Part shown: positions 5,965 through 13,866 of the stretch, in pieces
Numbering within the stretch: the first letter of the stretch is position 1
Layout: each line of letters opens with the position of its first letter
From: a bacterium
GTDB lineage: Bacteria; Zixibacteria; MSB-5A5; GN15; FEB-12
DNA length: 14,513 bases
Direction: 5' to 3'
Assembly: GCA_030629485.1 (NCBI GenBank)
Contig: DAOVOW010000012.1
Location: forward strand, 1 to 14,513
Made by a program: the position numbers and the translations under genes
Notes under the pieces: model-generated
The model's database searches: none
Told to the model about the DNA's origin: nothing
What the model saw: only the letters and a program-made list of their open reading frames with translations

Positions 5965-7095
5965 ATGACCGAGATAACGTTCCCGGACAAGGATGTTGTC
6001 GTACTGGAGAGAAAGAACTTTCAGAGTCTTCTTGATGCGCTATCGGACAGTGGGTACGAACTGTTGGGTCCAACTGTCAGGGACAGCGCTATCGTCTACG
6101 AGAGGATTCATGCAGTGGATGAGCTTCCCGTCGGCTGGGTTGACGTGTGTGAGCCCGGCAAATACCGATTGGTGAAAGACAAGAAGAAGACACTTTTTGG
6201 TTACACTATCGGTTCGCAGTCCTGGAGAAGGTTCCTTCATCCACCAACAAACAAGCTCTGGGAGGCCACTCGGGACGGCAACGGTTTCAAGGTCATTCAA
6301 CCGGAGCCCGACCAGGTCAAGCGCGCCCTGATCGGTGTTCGCTCATGCGAACTTGCTGCCCTGGCCATCCATGACAAGATATTCAGCCAAGGTCAGTATA
6401 TCGACAACTCATATCGGGAGCGACGCCGGAACCTCTTCGTGGTGGCGGTCAATTGTGTGCGTCCCGGCGGCACCTGCTTCTGCGCTTCCATGAAGACAGG
6501 ACCCAAAGCGACCTCCGGTTTCGACTTGGCCCTGACTGAGATGTATGTCTCAAACCGGCACTATTTCATTGTGGAGCCTGGTTCAAAAGCGGGAAAAAAA
6601 CTCGTTGACAAACTGCCGGTAAAACAGCCGAAGGAATCGGAGATAAAGGCAGCGCAAAAGGAACTCAACCGAGCTGCCGCCGGCATGACTCGTACTATTG
6701 ACTCCGAACATATCGGAAAACTGCTGAACAAGAAATTCGACGACCCTCATTGGGAGACGATAGCCGAGCGATGCCTGACCTGCGGCAACTGTACTATGGT
6801 GTGCCCGACCTGCTTCTGCACGAACATGGAAGACAGTAGTGATCTCACCGGACAGCACGCTGAAAGGCAACGGAAGTGGGATTCCTGTTTCACTATGGAT
6901 TATTCCTACATCCACGGCGGCAGCATACGCAGTAGTGTCACTTCACGCTATCGGCAGTGGATGATGCACAAGTTAGTGTACTGGCAGGAGCAGTTCGGGA
7001 TGTTAGGATGTGTCGGATGTGGGCGTTGCATCACCTGGTGTCCGGTCGGTATCGATATCACAGAAGAAGCACGGCAATTGACGGTGACGGAATAA
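5965..7095 (+). CDS. hydB: group 3b [NiFe] hydrogenase beta subunit (FeS electron transfer)
   Basis: The 376-residue protein resembles HydB/AsrA-type subunits that carry electrons between the hydrogenase module and the flavoprotein. Two C-terminal [4Fe-4S] ferredoxin motifs are visible: CLTCGNCTMVC (C270, C273, C276, C280, followed by CFC) and CVGCGRCITWC (C349, C352, C355, C359) with P360. A further cysteine group, SCEL (C128) and VNCVRPGGTCFC (C164, C171, C173), is typical of the family and may bind another cluster. No signal peptide is seen, so it is cytoplasmic. AGGAGGAG (5948-5955) lies 9 nt before the ATG. The 95-nt gap upstream is the largest in the plus-strand operon, but I see no convincing promoter in it. 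The gene starts the beta-gamma-delta-alpha structural block. Confidence 0.92.
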   Translation: MTEITFPDKDVVVLERKNFQSLLDALSDSGYELLGPTVRDSAIVYERIHAVDELPVGWVDVCEPGKYRLVKDKKKTLFGYTIGSQSWRRFLHPPTNKLWEATRDGNGFKVIQPEPDQVKRALIGVRSCELAALAIHDKIFSQGQYIDNSYRERRRNLFVVAVNCVRPGGTCFCASMKTGPKATSGFDLALTEMYVSNRHYFIVEPGSKAGKKLVDKLPVKQPKESEIKAAQKELNRAAAGMTRTIDSEHIGKLLNKKFDDPHWETIAERCLTCGNCTMVCPTCFCTNMEDSSDLTGQHAERQRKWDSCFTMDYSYIHGGSIRSSVTSRYRQWMMHKLVYWQEQFGMLGCVGCGRCITWCPVGIDITEEARQLTVTE

Positions 7096-7099
7096 AAGC

Positions 7100-7113
7100 A
7101 TGGCTTCGGCCAT
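7100..7113 (+). other. intercistronic C(UUCG)G hairpin
   Basis: ATGGC-TTCG-GCCAT forms a 5-bp stem with a C-G-closed UUCG tetraloop, an exceptionally stable RNA loop. It sits in the 36-nt gap between the beta-subunit stop and the next ribosome site (GAGGA, 7119-7123). No U-tract follows, so it is not an intrinsic terminator. It may protect the upstream message from 3' decay or mark a processing point. Confidence 0.5.
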
Positions 7114-7131
7114 AGAACGAGGATAACTATT

Positions 7132-7599
7132 ATGAGAGATTTGGAGCAGACTCTCAGAGAGCATCCATTCCTTGAAGGGCTGGGTGCAGAGCATATCAAA
7201 CTGCTGGTCGGCTGCGCTTCGAACGTAGTCTTCAAGTCAGGGGAGTTCATTATCCGTGAGGGTGAGGAAGCCGATGCCTTCTATTTCATCCGGCACGGTC
7301 GGGTTCTCATCGAGACGCATGTTCCCCAGAAAGGACCGATCATGATTCGCTCGAGGGAAGCCGGGGAAATCCTGGGTTGGTCGTGGCTGGTGCCGCCATA
7401 CCGGTGGCACTTCGATGCCCGCGCGGCGGAGTTAACCCGGGCCATTGCCCTTGACGGCAAATGCCTTCGCGAGAAATGCGAAGAAGATCATGATCTTGGT
7501 TATGAAGTCATGAGACGGTTCGTGCTAATCATTGCCCAGCAACTGGAAGCAACCAGACTACAATTGTTGGATATTTATGGGAACTCAGCAAACAAGTAA
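7132..7599 (+). CDS. stand-alone cNMP-fold (Crp-like sensor) protein, no DNA-binding domain
   Basis: The 155-residue protein contains one cyclic-nucleotide-binding-type beta barrel (about 10-115: LVGCASNVVFKSGEFIIREGEEADAFYFIRHGRVLIE). A helix follows (about 122-150), but there is no Crp-type helix-turn-helix. The region that normally forms the phosphate-binding cassette (GE...R.A) reads GEILGWSWLVPPYRWHFDARA, with Trp where the conserved Glu is expected. Ordinary cAMP binding is therefore doubtful. I recall similar GWSWL versions beside hydrogenase genes in other bacteria, so it may be a dedicated hydrogenase accessory or regulatory subunit. The ribosome site GAGGA is 8 nt upstream. The 3' end overlaps the flavin subunit gene by 23 nt, so the two are probably translated together. 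Confidence 0.87.
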   Translation: MRDLEQTLREHPFLEGLGAEHIKLLVGCASNVVFKSGEFIIREGEEADAFYFIRHGRVLIETHVPQKGPIMIRSREAGEILGWSWLVPPYRWHFDARAAELTRAIALDGKCLREKCEEDHDLGYEVMRRFVLIIAQQLEATRLQLLDIYGNSANK

Positions 7600-8446
7600 A
7601 CGCTCAGGCGCCGGGACTCAGCCCGATCCCATGTTAGTGAGGCCATTCACGGTGCGCCGGGTGCGCCGGGAGTTGCCGGACACGACTACGCTTGAGCTCA
7701 AATCGCAAGCCGATGACGCGGGTATGGCGTTCCTGCCGGGACAGTTCAACATGCTGTATACGTATGGCGTCGGCGAGGTCCCGATATCGATATCCGGTGA
7801 TCTGGTTAAGGGCGAGATCTTTGTGCATACGATTCGTGTGGTCGGCGCTGTCACCAGAGCGATCGGGAAGCTCAAGCAGGGTGACACTATCGGCGTCCGC
7901 GGGCCGTACGGGGGGAGTTGGCCGGTGGAGCAGGCTATCGGCAGTGATGTCGTCCTGGTGACAGGCGGCATAGGGCTGGCGCCCCTGCGCCCGGTGATCT
8001 ACTACCTGTTGGCGAACCGTGAGAAATATGGCCGTCTCGTCCTGTTATACGGGGCACGCACGCCCGAGGAAATCCTTTTCCGAAGGGATTTGGAGAAATG
8101 GCGGTCGCGTTTCGATCTGGATATACAGCTTACGGTCGATCGCGCCACCGGTTCGTGGCGTGGCAATGTCGGCGTGGTAACAACGCTCATCGAGCGAGCT
8201 GCCTTCGATCCACAGCATAGCACAGCCATGGTATGTGGACCGGAAATTATGATGCGATTCACCGCCCTGGAACTGGAGAAACAGGGTATCCAGCATGATC
8301 GCATGTACATATCTATGGAGCGCAACATGAAATGCGGTGTCGGTCTTTGTGGCCACTGCCAGATCGGGAGCAGCTTCGTATGCAGAGATGGTCCGATATA
8401 CAGGCTCGACAAAATGTGGAGTGTTTTCACAAGGCGGGAATTGTAA
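7577..8446 (+). CDS. hydG: group 3b [NiFe] hydrogenase gamma subunit (FAD/NAD(P)-binding)
   Basis: The 289-residue flavoprotein has the ferredoxin-NADP reductase fold and moves electrons between NAD(P)(H) and the FeS subunits. The FAD-binding part is at about 21-120 ([22 protein letters not shown], then [10 protein letters not shown]). The NAD(P)-binding part begins at [12 protein letters not shown] (128-139), with CGPE at 230-233. A C-terminal [2Fe-2S] site uses C253, C258, C261 and C269 (CGVGLCGHC...C). Length and motif order match the HydG/dihydroorotate-dehydrogenase electron-transfer family. ATG 7577 is chosen because an earlier in-frame ATG at 7532 would add 15 residues unlike the family and deepen the overlap; ATG 7631 is another option. 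The stop is 1 nt from the small subunit start. Confidence 0.92.
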   Translation: MGTQQTSKRSGAGTQPDPMLVRPFTVRRVRRELPDTTTLELKSQADDAGMAFLPGQFNMLYTYGVGEVPISISGDLVKGEIFVHTIRVVGAVTRAIGKLKQGDTIGVRGPYGGSWPVEQAIGSDVVLVTGGIGLAPLRPVIYYLLANREKYGRLVLLYGARTPEEILFRRDLEKWRSRFDLDIQLTVDRATGSWRGNVGVVTTLIERAAFDPQHSTAMVCGPEIMMRFTALELEKQGIQHDRMYISMERNMKCGVGLCGHCQIGSSFVCRDGPIYRLDKMWSVFTRREL

Positions 8447-8447
8447 C

Positions 8448-9227
8448 ATGACGGCTGTGAAAAAACCAAAACTGGCCGTATGGAAGTTCGCCTCCTGTGA
8501 CGGCTGTCAGCTATCCTTGCTGGACTGCGAGGATCAGTTGTTGGCCATAGCTAAAGAAGTCACCATTGCGAATTTCCCTGAGGCGTCCCGGGCGGTTATT
8601 AAGGGACCGTACGATATCTCTCTGGTGGAAGGGTCTATCACCACGCCGCACGATGCGGAGCGGATCCATAAGATTCGCAGGATGTCGAAGTGTCTGGTGA
8701 CAATAGGCGCCTGTGCCACTGCCGGAGGGATTCAGGCGTTGCGCAATTTCGCCGATGTGAACGATTTCGTTTCCATCGTGTACGCCAATCCTGCTTATAT
8801 CGAAACGCTTAACAAGTCGACCCCCATCTCCGACCATGTGCCGGTCGATTACGAACTGCGCGGCTGCCCGATCAACAAGTACCAACTGCTGGAATTCATC
8901 ACCGCTACTCTCAACGGCCGCAAGCCGAACATCGGCACGCACAGCGTTTGTATGGAATGCAAAATGAAAGGAAACGTCTGCGTGATGGTATCCAGCGGGA
9001 CTCCCTGCCTGGGACCGGTCACACAGATGGGCTGCGGCGCCCTTTGCCCGTCCTACAACCGGGGCTGCTTCGGATGCTTCGGTCCCATGGAAAGCCCGAA
9101 TACCAAATCGCTGGCCGCCTGGTTTGAACGGTTGCAGGTTCCGTCAGACGATATTGTCAGAATGTTCCGGGGGTTCAATGCCTATGCGGAGCCGTTCCGA
9201 AAGGAGAGCGAGGCGCATGAAAAGTAG
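8448..9227 (+). CDS. hydD: group 3b [NiFe] hydrogenase delta (small) subunit
   Basis: The 259-residue small subunit carries three FeS clusters that wire the NiFe site to the beta/gamma subunits. The proximal cluster is likely bound by C17 and C20 ([11 protein letters not shown]), C89 in GACATAGG and C140 in RGCPINKY. Further cysteines lie in [11 protein letters not shown] (168-178), PCLGP (187), and [18 protein letters not shown] (196, 200, 207, 210). There is no twin-arginine signal peptide, which fits a cytoplasmic group 3 enzyme. The start is ATG 8448; an in-frame ATG at 8337 lies inside the gamma gene and gives a non-homologous extension. The GGCGGGAA region about 9 nt upstream could serve as ribosome site. 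It overlaps the large subunit gene by 11 nt. Confidence 0.94.
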   Translation: MTAVKKPKLAVWKFASCDGCQLSLLDCEDQLLAIAKEVTIANFPEASRAVIKGPYDISLVEGSITTPHDAERIHKIRRMSKCLVTIGACATAGGIQALRNFADVNDFVSIVYANPAYIETLNKSTPISDHVPVDYELRGCPINKYQLLEFITATLNGRKPNIGTHSVCMECKMKGNVCVMVSSGTPCLGPVTQMGCGALCPSYNRGCFGCFGPMESPNTKSLAAWFERLQVPSDDIVRMFRGFNAYAEPFRKESEAHEK

Positions 9228-10506
9228 AACCATCAAGGTCGACTACCTGGCCCGCGTGGAAGGAGAGGGCAGGCTCTACGTCAGGATCAAGGACAACGCG
9301 GTGGCTGAGGTCCGCTTCAGCGTTTTCGAGCCCCCGCGATTCTTCGAAGCCTTACTGCGTGGTCGCAAATTTACCGAAGCGCCCGACATCACGTCTCGTA
9401 TCTGCGGCATCTGTCCGGTCGCTTACCAGATGAGTTCGTCACAGGCTATGGAATCAGTCTGCGGTGTCACCGTATCGGGACCACTCAGAGACTTGCGCAG
9501 ACTCATCTACTGCGGCGAGTGGATAGAATCGCACGTGCTTCATATCTACATGCTCCATGCCCCCGACTTTCTGGGCTACGAAGATGCCATCAGGATGGCC
9601 AAAGACCACCCGGATGTCGTCAATCAGGGACTGAAGCTCAAGAAAATCGGCAACGATTTGATGGTGCTCCTCGGCGGCCGGGAGATCCACCCGGTGAACC
9701 CGCGCGTCGGGGGGTTCTACAAAGTCCCGACGAAAGAGGATCTTCTCCGATTCGTCAAGCCTCTCCAGTGGGCGCTGGAGGCATCTCTTGAAACGGTCCG
9801 CTTCGCCTCATCCCTGCCCTTCCCGGAGTTCGAGAGAGACTATGAGTTTGTATCCTTGCGACATCCTGACGAGTACCCCATCACCGAAGGCAGAGTCGTC
9901 TCCAACAAAGGAATCGATATCAGCACCGACCAGTTCCTGGACACTTTTGAGGAGATCCACGTACCGCATTCGACCTCGCTGCAGGCGAAGGTGAAAGAGC
10001 GAGACGACTACCTGGCCGGACCAATGGCTCGGTACTGCAACAATTTCGACCGACTGCCGGAGGTGGCGCAAAAAGCAGCTAAGGAAGCCGGTTTGTCGGT
10101 GGTTTGCACGAACCCATTCAAGAGTATCATCGTGCGGAGTGTGGAGACTGTGTTCGCATGTCACGAAGCGCTGAGGATCATTAAGGCGTACAAAGTTCCT
10201 GACAAACCATATGTTGAAGTGCCACCTAAGGCCGGGGTCGGGCACGGATGCACTGAAGCGCCGCGGGGACTGCTCTATCATCGCTATGAGATCGACGACG
10301 CCGGGATCATCAAAGATGCCAGAATCATTCCTCCCACGTCGCAGAACCAGAAGGCCATGGAAAAAGACCTTCGTCAGTTCGTGCAGAAGAACCTCGATCT
10401 GACGGACGAGAAACTCACCTGGCAGTGTGAGCAGGTGATACGCAACTACGATCCCTGTATGTCCTGTTCGTGCCATTTCCTGAAACTCGATATCCAGCGG
10501 GATTGA
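9217..10506 (+). CDS. hydA: group 3b [NiFe] hydrogenase alpha (large, catalytic) subunit
   Basis: The 429-residue catalytic subunit holds the NiFe(CN)2CO site. The N-terminal RVEGEGRL motif (13-20), L1 motif RICGICP (61-67; C63 and C66) and L2 motif DPCMSCSCH (412-420; C414 and C417) provide the four metal-binding cysteines. [10 protein letters not shown] (342-351) is the usual group 3 motif. Nine residues follow His420 and should be removed by the endopeptidase encoded next. In this family the enzyme reversibly couples H2 to NAD(P)+/NAD(P)H and in some archaea also reduces sulfur or polysulfide. The sequence shows a complete active site, so the enzyme should be functional. AAGGAG (9201-9206) lies 10 nt before ATG 9217; an in-frame ATG at 9124 would overlap the small subunit by about 100 nt. 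Confidence 0.95.
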   Translation: MKSRTIKVDYLARVEGEGRLYVRIKDNAVAEVRFSVFEPPRFFEALLRGRKFTEAPDITSRICGICPVAYQMSSSQAMESVCGVTVSGPLRDLRRLIYCGEWIESHVLHIYMLHAPDFLGYEDAIRMAKDHPDVVNQGLKLKKIGNDLMVLLGGREIHPVNPRVGGFYKVPTKEDLLRFVKPLQWALEASLETVRFASSLPFPEFERDYEFVSLRHPDEYPITEGRVVSNKGIDISTDQFLDTFEEIHVPHSTSLQAKVKERDDYLAGPMARYCNNFDRLPEVAQKAAKEAGLSVVCTNPFKSIIVRSVETVFACHEALRIIKAYKVPDKPYVEVPPKAGVGHGCTEAPRGLLYHRYEIDDAGIIKDARIIPPTSQNQKAMEKDLRQFVQKNLDLTDEKLTWQCEQVIRNYDPCMSCSCHFLKLDIQRD

Positions 10507-10521
10507 GAAAGGACACGCTCG

Positions 10522-11019
10522 GTGGAAGAATACGCCATAACGGTGGTCGGCATCGGCAACGCCTACCGGTCGGATGATGGGATCGGCCTGTATGTCGCCA
10601 GGCAGATTGAGAGTCTTGCCCTCAGCGGCGTGAGAGTTGTTGAGGGAATCGGCGACGGCTTTGCTCTTCTCTATGCCTGGGCCGACTCGGACCATACTTT
10701 TGTGATTGACTGCGCTTCCTCCGGAGCCTCTCCGGGTACGACGTATCACTTCGATGCCCTGGGCGAGTCTATCCCCTCCAACTTATTCTCAGGGTTGTCG
10801 ACTCATTCGATTTCCGTCAACCAGGTCATCGAACTGGCCAGGGTTCTTAATCGGCTTCCTCGTGGATTGATAGTGTACGGCATTGAGGGTAAGAATTTCT
10901 CAGCCGGTATCGACCTGACCACGGAGGTCCGGCAAGCCGCTGACAAGATCATTGAACGTATCGTTGTGGATATCGACAGTCTGATTAATCATTATGTAAC
11001 AGGTAGCGGCAATGCATGA
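10522..11019 (+). CDS. hydrogenase large-subunit maturation endopeptidase (HycI/HybD/HoxW family)
   Basis: The 165-residue protease removes the C-terminal tail of the large subunit after nickel insertion. The N-terminal GIGNAYRSDDGIG (10-22), D63 in VIDC and H95 in STHSI correspond to the nickel-sensing acidic and histidine residues of HybD (E16, D62, H93). The GTG start is supported by AAAGGA (10508-10513), 8 nt upstream. It follows the large subunit gene by 15 nt, the expected place for its dedicated protease, and overlaps hypA by 8 nt. The specific family symbol cannot be chosen from sequence alone. Confidence 0.93.
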   Translation: MEEYAITVVGIGNAYRSDDGIGLYVARQIESLALSGVRVVEGIGDGFALLYAWADSDHTFVIDCASSGASPGTTYHFDALGESIPSNLFSGLSTHSISVNQVIELARVLNRLPRGLIVYGIEGKNFSAGIDLTTEVRQAADKIIERIVVDIDSLINHYVTGSGNA

Positions 11020-11278
11020 ATCTTCACTTCTAAAGGACCTGCTGAGCAAGGTCAAAACCATCGCTGAAGAAAACGGAGCCGACAAAGTGATCGGTGTGAA
11101 GGTGAAACTTGGCGCCCTGGCCCAGATCTCGCCCGATCACCTCCGCGAACATTTCGATATCGCCGTGGCCGGCACGATAGCGGAAGGTGCCAGGCTCGAG
11201 GTCGAGGTTCTTCAGGACAACTTTGACCCTCATGCTCAGGACATAATGTTGGATAGCATCGAAGTGGCGGAAGGGTGA
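11012..11278 (+). CDS. hypA: short HypA nickel chaperone lacking the zinc finger
   Basis: HypA delivers nickel to the hydrogenase large subunit. This 88-residue version has the nickel-binding MHE start (H2, E3) and the conserved core (KVKLGALAQISPDHLREHF, GARLEVE). Ordinary HypA has about 110-120 residues with a CxxC...CxxC zinc loop. Here the whole protein contains no cysteine, and the text runs from LEVEVLQDNF straight to DPHAQDIMLDSIEVAEG, which looks like a HypA C-terminal strand. The zinc loop seems cleanly absent, not frameshifted. It probably still binds nickel, but docking to HypB or the large subunit may differ. It starts inside the protease gene with AGGT 7 nt upstream. HypB is not seen nearby. 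Confidence 0.87.
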   Translation: MHESSLLKDLLSKVKTIAEENGADKVIGVKVKLGALAQISPDHLREHFDIAVAGTIAEGARLEVEVLQDNFDPHAQDIMLDSIEVAEG

Positions 11279-11285
11279 AGGACTC

Positions 11286-13643
11286 TTGGCACCAAAGGTT
11301 GCATCGGTAACCGAGATCGATCAGCCCTCACGATTGCGTCTCGGCATCAGAGGAACGGTACAGGGCGTCGGTTTCCGTCCTTTTATCTATCGACTGGCCA
11401 ACGACCTCGATCTCAACGGCTGGGTCAGGAACTCACTGGGAGGGGTACAGATTGAACTTGAGGGTGACAAGAACAGACTTCGACAGTTCCTTGATCGCGT
11501 CGTAGCTGAACAACCGTCTCTGGCCCACATTGATGACATGAAAGTTGACGACCTTACGCCTGTCGGCTACTCAGGTTTCAACGTTCGGGTGAGTGACCGC
11601 AACGGCGAAACTGACGCCGTGATCCTTCCGGACATCGCAACCTGCCGGGACTGCCGAGAGGAGATCTTCGATCCTGCCAACCGTCGCTACCGATACCCGT
11701 TTACAAACTGCACCAACTGCGGACCGCGTTACTCCATTGTAGAATCGCTCCCCTATGACCGCGCCAACACGACTATGCGACGGTTCAGCATGTGCGACGA
11801 ATGTCGTCGGGAATACGAAGACCCACGAAACCGACGTTTCCACGCGCAACCGAACGGCTGTCCGAAGTGCGGCCCGCATCTCGAGCTGTGGGACAAAAAG
11901 GGCAAAGCGTTGGCCGGCCATGAACAGGCTCTAAGCCAGGCCTGTGACTTGATACGGGCGGGCGGGATACTGGCCCTGAAGGGACTGGGCGGGTTTCAGC
12001 TCATTGTCGATGCCACCAACGACGACGCCGTGCGCCGTCTGAGAGATCGAAAGAACCGACCGGAAAAACCGTTTGCGCTGATGTATCCGGACTTGCCGTC
12101 GGTCGAGAACGACTGTGAACTGACAACAACTGAGAAGACTGTCCTTACCTCCTGCGCCTCGCCGATAGTACTGCTGAAACGGAAGCCTTATGCAGAAACC
12201 ACACAGGGCAACGTCTCGCATCTGGTTGCTCCCGACAACCCATACCTGGGAGTCATGCTGCCCTACACCCCTCTGCACTATCTGCTCATGGCTGACCTGG
12301 GTGGTCCCATCGTGGCCACCAGCGGCAACATGTCGGACGAACCGATCGGTACCGATGAGCACGATGCTCTCGCCCGGCTTCACAGAGTTGCCGATCTGTT
12401 TCTGGTGCATGACCGTCCCATAGCGCAACACGTCGATGACTCGATTGTCCGTATCCTTGCTGATCGTCCGGTCGTACTTCGTAGCGCCCGTGGATATGCT
12501 CCCACAGTGATTGACCTGCCCGAACCTGTGTCGGACTGCCTGGCGGTGGGCGCTCAACTCAAGAACGCAATCGGTATAACCAGAGGAAGGCGTGCTTTTG
12601 TCAGTCAGCATATCGGTGACCTGGATAGCAAGCTCACTTTCGACACCTTGGGCACTACAGCCGGGTCACTAATGTCCATGTATGATGTGAATCCGGGCCG
12701 AGTGGTCTGTGACCAGCATCCTGACTATCAGTCCACCCGGTTCGCATGCACCTTTGATGCCCCACGCGTGACGGTTCAGCACCACTACGCGCACGTCTTG
12801 TCTTGTATGGCGGAACATGGTCTGGAGCCGCTGCTGCTCGGGGTAGCCTTCGATGGCACAGGGCTTGGTACCGATGGTACCATCTGGGGCGGTGAGTTTT
12901 TGAGAATCAACGACAACTCCTTTGAGCGAGTCGCACATCTGCGATGCTTTCGCCTGCCCGGTGGCGATGCTGCTATCCGTGAACCACGCCGTTCGGCTCT
13001 GGGTTTGTTGTATGAGGTCTTTGGTGATGCTGCGGTATCGATGGATGACCTGTCCCTGGCCAGGTCCTTCAGAAAGTCGGAGCTAAAGACCATCAAGAAA
13101 ATGCTTGGCAGGGAAATCAATTCGCCTCTTACTTCGAGTGCCGGTCGCCTCTTTGATGCCATCGCTTCCCTTGTTGGATTGTGTCACAAGATGAGTTTTG
13201 AAGGCCAGGCCGCGATGAAGCTGGAGTTTGCCGCCTTGAACATCCGGTCGGCGGATACCTATGAGTTTGACTTGGACACATCAGCCTCACCATTCGTCAT
13301 CGACTGGGAGCCTATGTTGCGTCAAATCCTCGGCGATTTGCGGTCTTCCGTTACCCCGGCCATGATTGCCGCGAAGTTCCATCAAACCCTTGCAGAGATG
13401 ATAGCCACAGTTGCTTCCAGGGTCGGAGAGCGCAAGATCGTGCTCGCCGGCGGTTGTTTCCAGAATAGATACCTCACCGAGCGCGCCTTGGCGTCCCTCG
13501 AACATCATGGCTGTGAAGTGTACTTACACGAGCGGGTGCCACCCAACGATGGCGGTATTGCGCTTGGTCAAATCATGGCGGCTTGCCGCCGGCAACACAA
13601 AGGTGACAAAAATGTGTCTGGCGATTCCCGGCAGAATAGTTGA
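11286..13643 (+). CDS. hypF: carbamoyltransferase HypF
   Basis: The 785-residue protein makes the thiocarbamate from carbamoyl phosphate that becomes the cyanide ligands of the NiFe site. Domains in order are acylphosphatase (about 17-100, with GTVQGVGFRPF), two zinc fingers (C120/C123 with C142/C145; C170/C173 with C192/C195), a YrdC-like domain (about 215-400, LRAGGILALKGLGGFQL) and a Kae1/carbamoyltransferase-like domain (about 430-780, with VQHHYAHVLS, GVAFDGTGLGTDGTIWGGEF, LAGGCFQNRYL). Length is normal for HypF (about 750-800). The start is TTG 11286, behind GAAGGG (11270-11275) and GAAGGA (11277-11282); no ATG occurs before the acylphosphatase domain. The 3' end overlaps hypC by 32 nt. 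Confidence 0.96.
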   Translation: MAPKVASVTEIDQPSRLRLGIRGTVQGVGFRPFIYRLANDLDLNGWVRNSLGGVQIELEGDKNRLRQFLDRVVAEQPSLAHIDDMKVDDLTPVGYSGFNVRVSDRNGETDAVILPDIATCRDCREEIFDPANRRYRYPFTNCTNCGPRYSIVESLPYDRANTTMRRFSMCDECRREYEDPRNRRFHAQPNGCPKCGPHLELWDKKGKALAGHEQALSQACDLIRAGGILALKGLGGFQLIVDATNDDAVRRLRDRKNRPEKPFALMYPDLPSVENDCELTTTEKTVLTSCASPIVLLKRKPYAETTQGNVSHLVAPDNPYLGVMLPYTPLHYLLMADLGGPIVATSGNMSDEPIGTDEHDALARLHRVADLFLVHDRPIAQHVDDSIVRILADRPVVLRSARGYAPTVIDLPEPVSDCLAVGAQLKNAIGITRGRRAFVSQHIGDLDSKLTFDTLGTTAGSLMSMYDVNPGRVVCDQHPDYQSTRFACTFDAPRVTVQHHYAHVLSCMAEHGLEPLLLGVAFDGTGLGTDGTIWGGEFLRINDNSFERVAHLRCFRLPGGDAAIREPRRSALGLLYEVFGDAAVSMDDLSLARSFRKSELKTIKKMLGREINSPLTSSAGRLFDAIASLVGLCHKMSFEGQAAMKLEFAALNIRSADTYEFDLDTSASPFVIDWEPMLRQILGDLRSSVTPAMIAAKFHQTLAEMIATVASRVGERKIVLAGGCFQNRYLTERALASLEHHGCEVYLHERVPPNDGGIALGQIMAACRRQHKGDKNVSGDSRQNS

Positions 13644-13866
13644 CATAACAGACGACGCTCCTCTCACGCGGTCAGGGCGAGTCAGTTTCGGCGGCATCCT
13701 GAGGAATGTGAATCTGTCGGCGGCGCCGGAAGCAACGGTAGGCGATTATGTTCTTATACATGCCGGCTTCGCCATCAGTGTTGTCGACCCCGATGAAGCG
13801 GCCAGGACTCTTGAGTATCTCGGTCAATTGGAACTCCCGAGAACCGGGAGAGTGGGCGGTCGATGA
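13612..13866 (+). CDS. hypC: hydrogenase assembly chaperone HypC
   Basis: The 84-residue HypC/HupF-type chaperone starts with MCLAIPGRI, where Cys2 binds the iron or the large-subunit cysteine, and has the usual [16 protein letters not shown] block with H50. It carries the Fe(CN)2CO unit with HypD to the large subunit. AGGTGA (13601-13606) lies 5 nt before ATG 13612; the reading frame is open further upstream, but that part lies within hypF. It overlaps the hypF end and joins hypD by an ATGA overlap, so the three are translationally linked. Confidence 0.96.
   Translation: MCLAIPGRIVDITDDAPLTRSGRVSFGGILRNVNLSAAPEATVGDYVLIHAGFAISVVDPDEAARTLEYLGQLELPRTGRVGGR

Noticed and set aside
9808..10749. 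Long open frame (313 codons) on the minus strand
   Set aside because: It lies antisense to the large subunit and protease genes, has no recognisable domain and no ribosome site support; the plus-strand genes have full family motifs.
11931..12611. Minus-strand open frame of 226 codons
   Set aside because: Antisense within hypF, low-complexity translation with no motif; explained by codon bias of the real gene.
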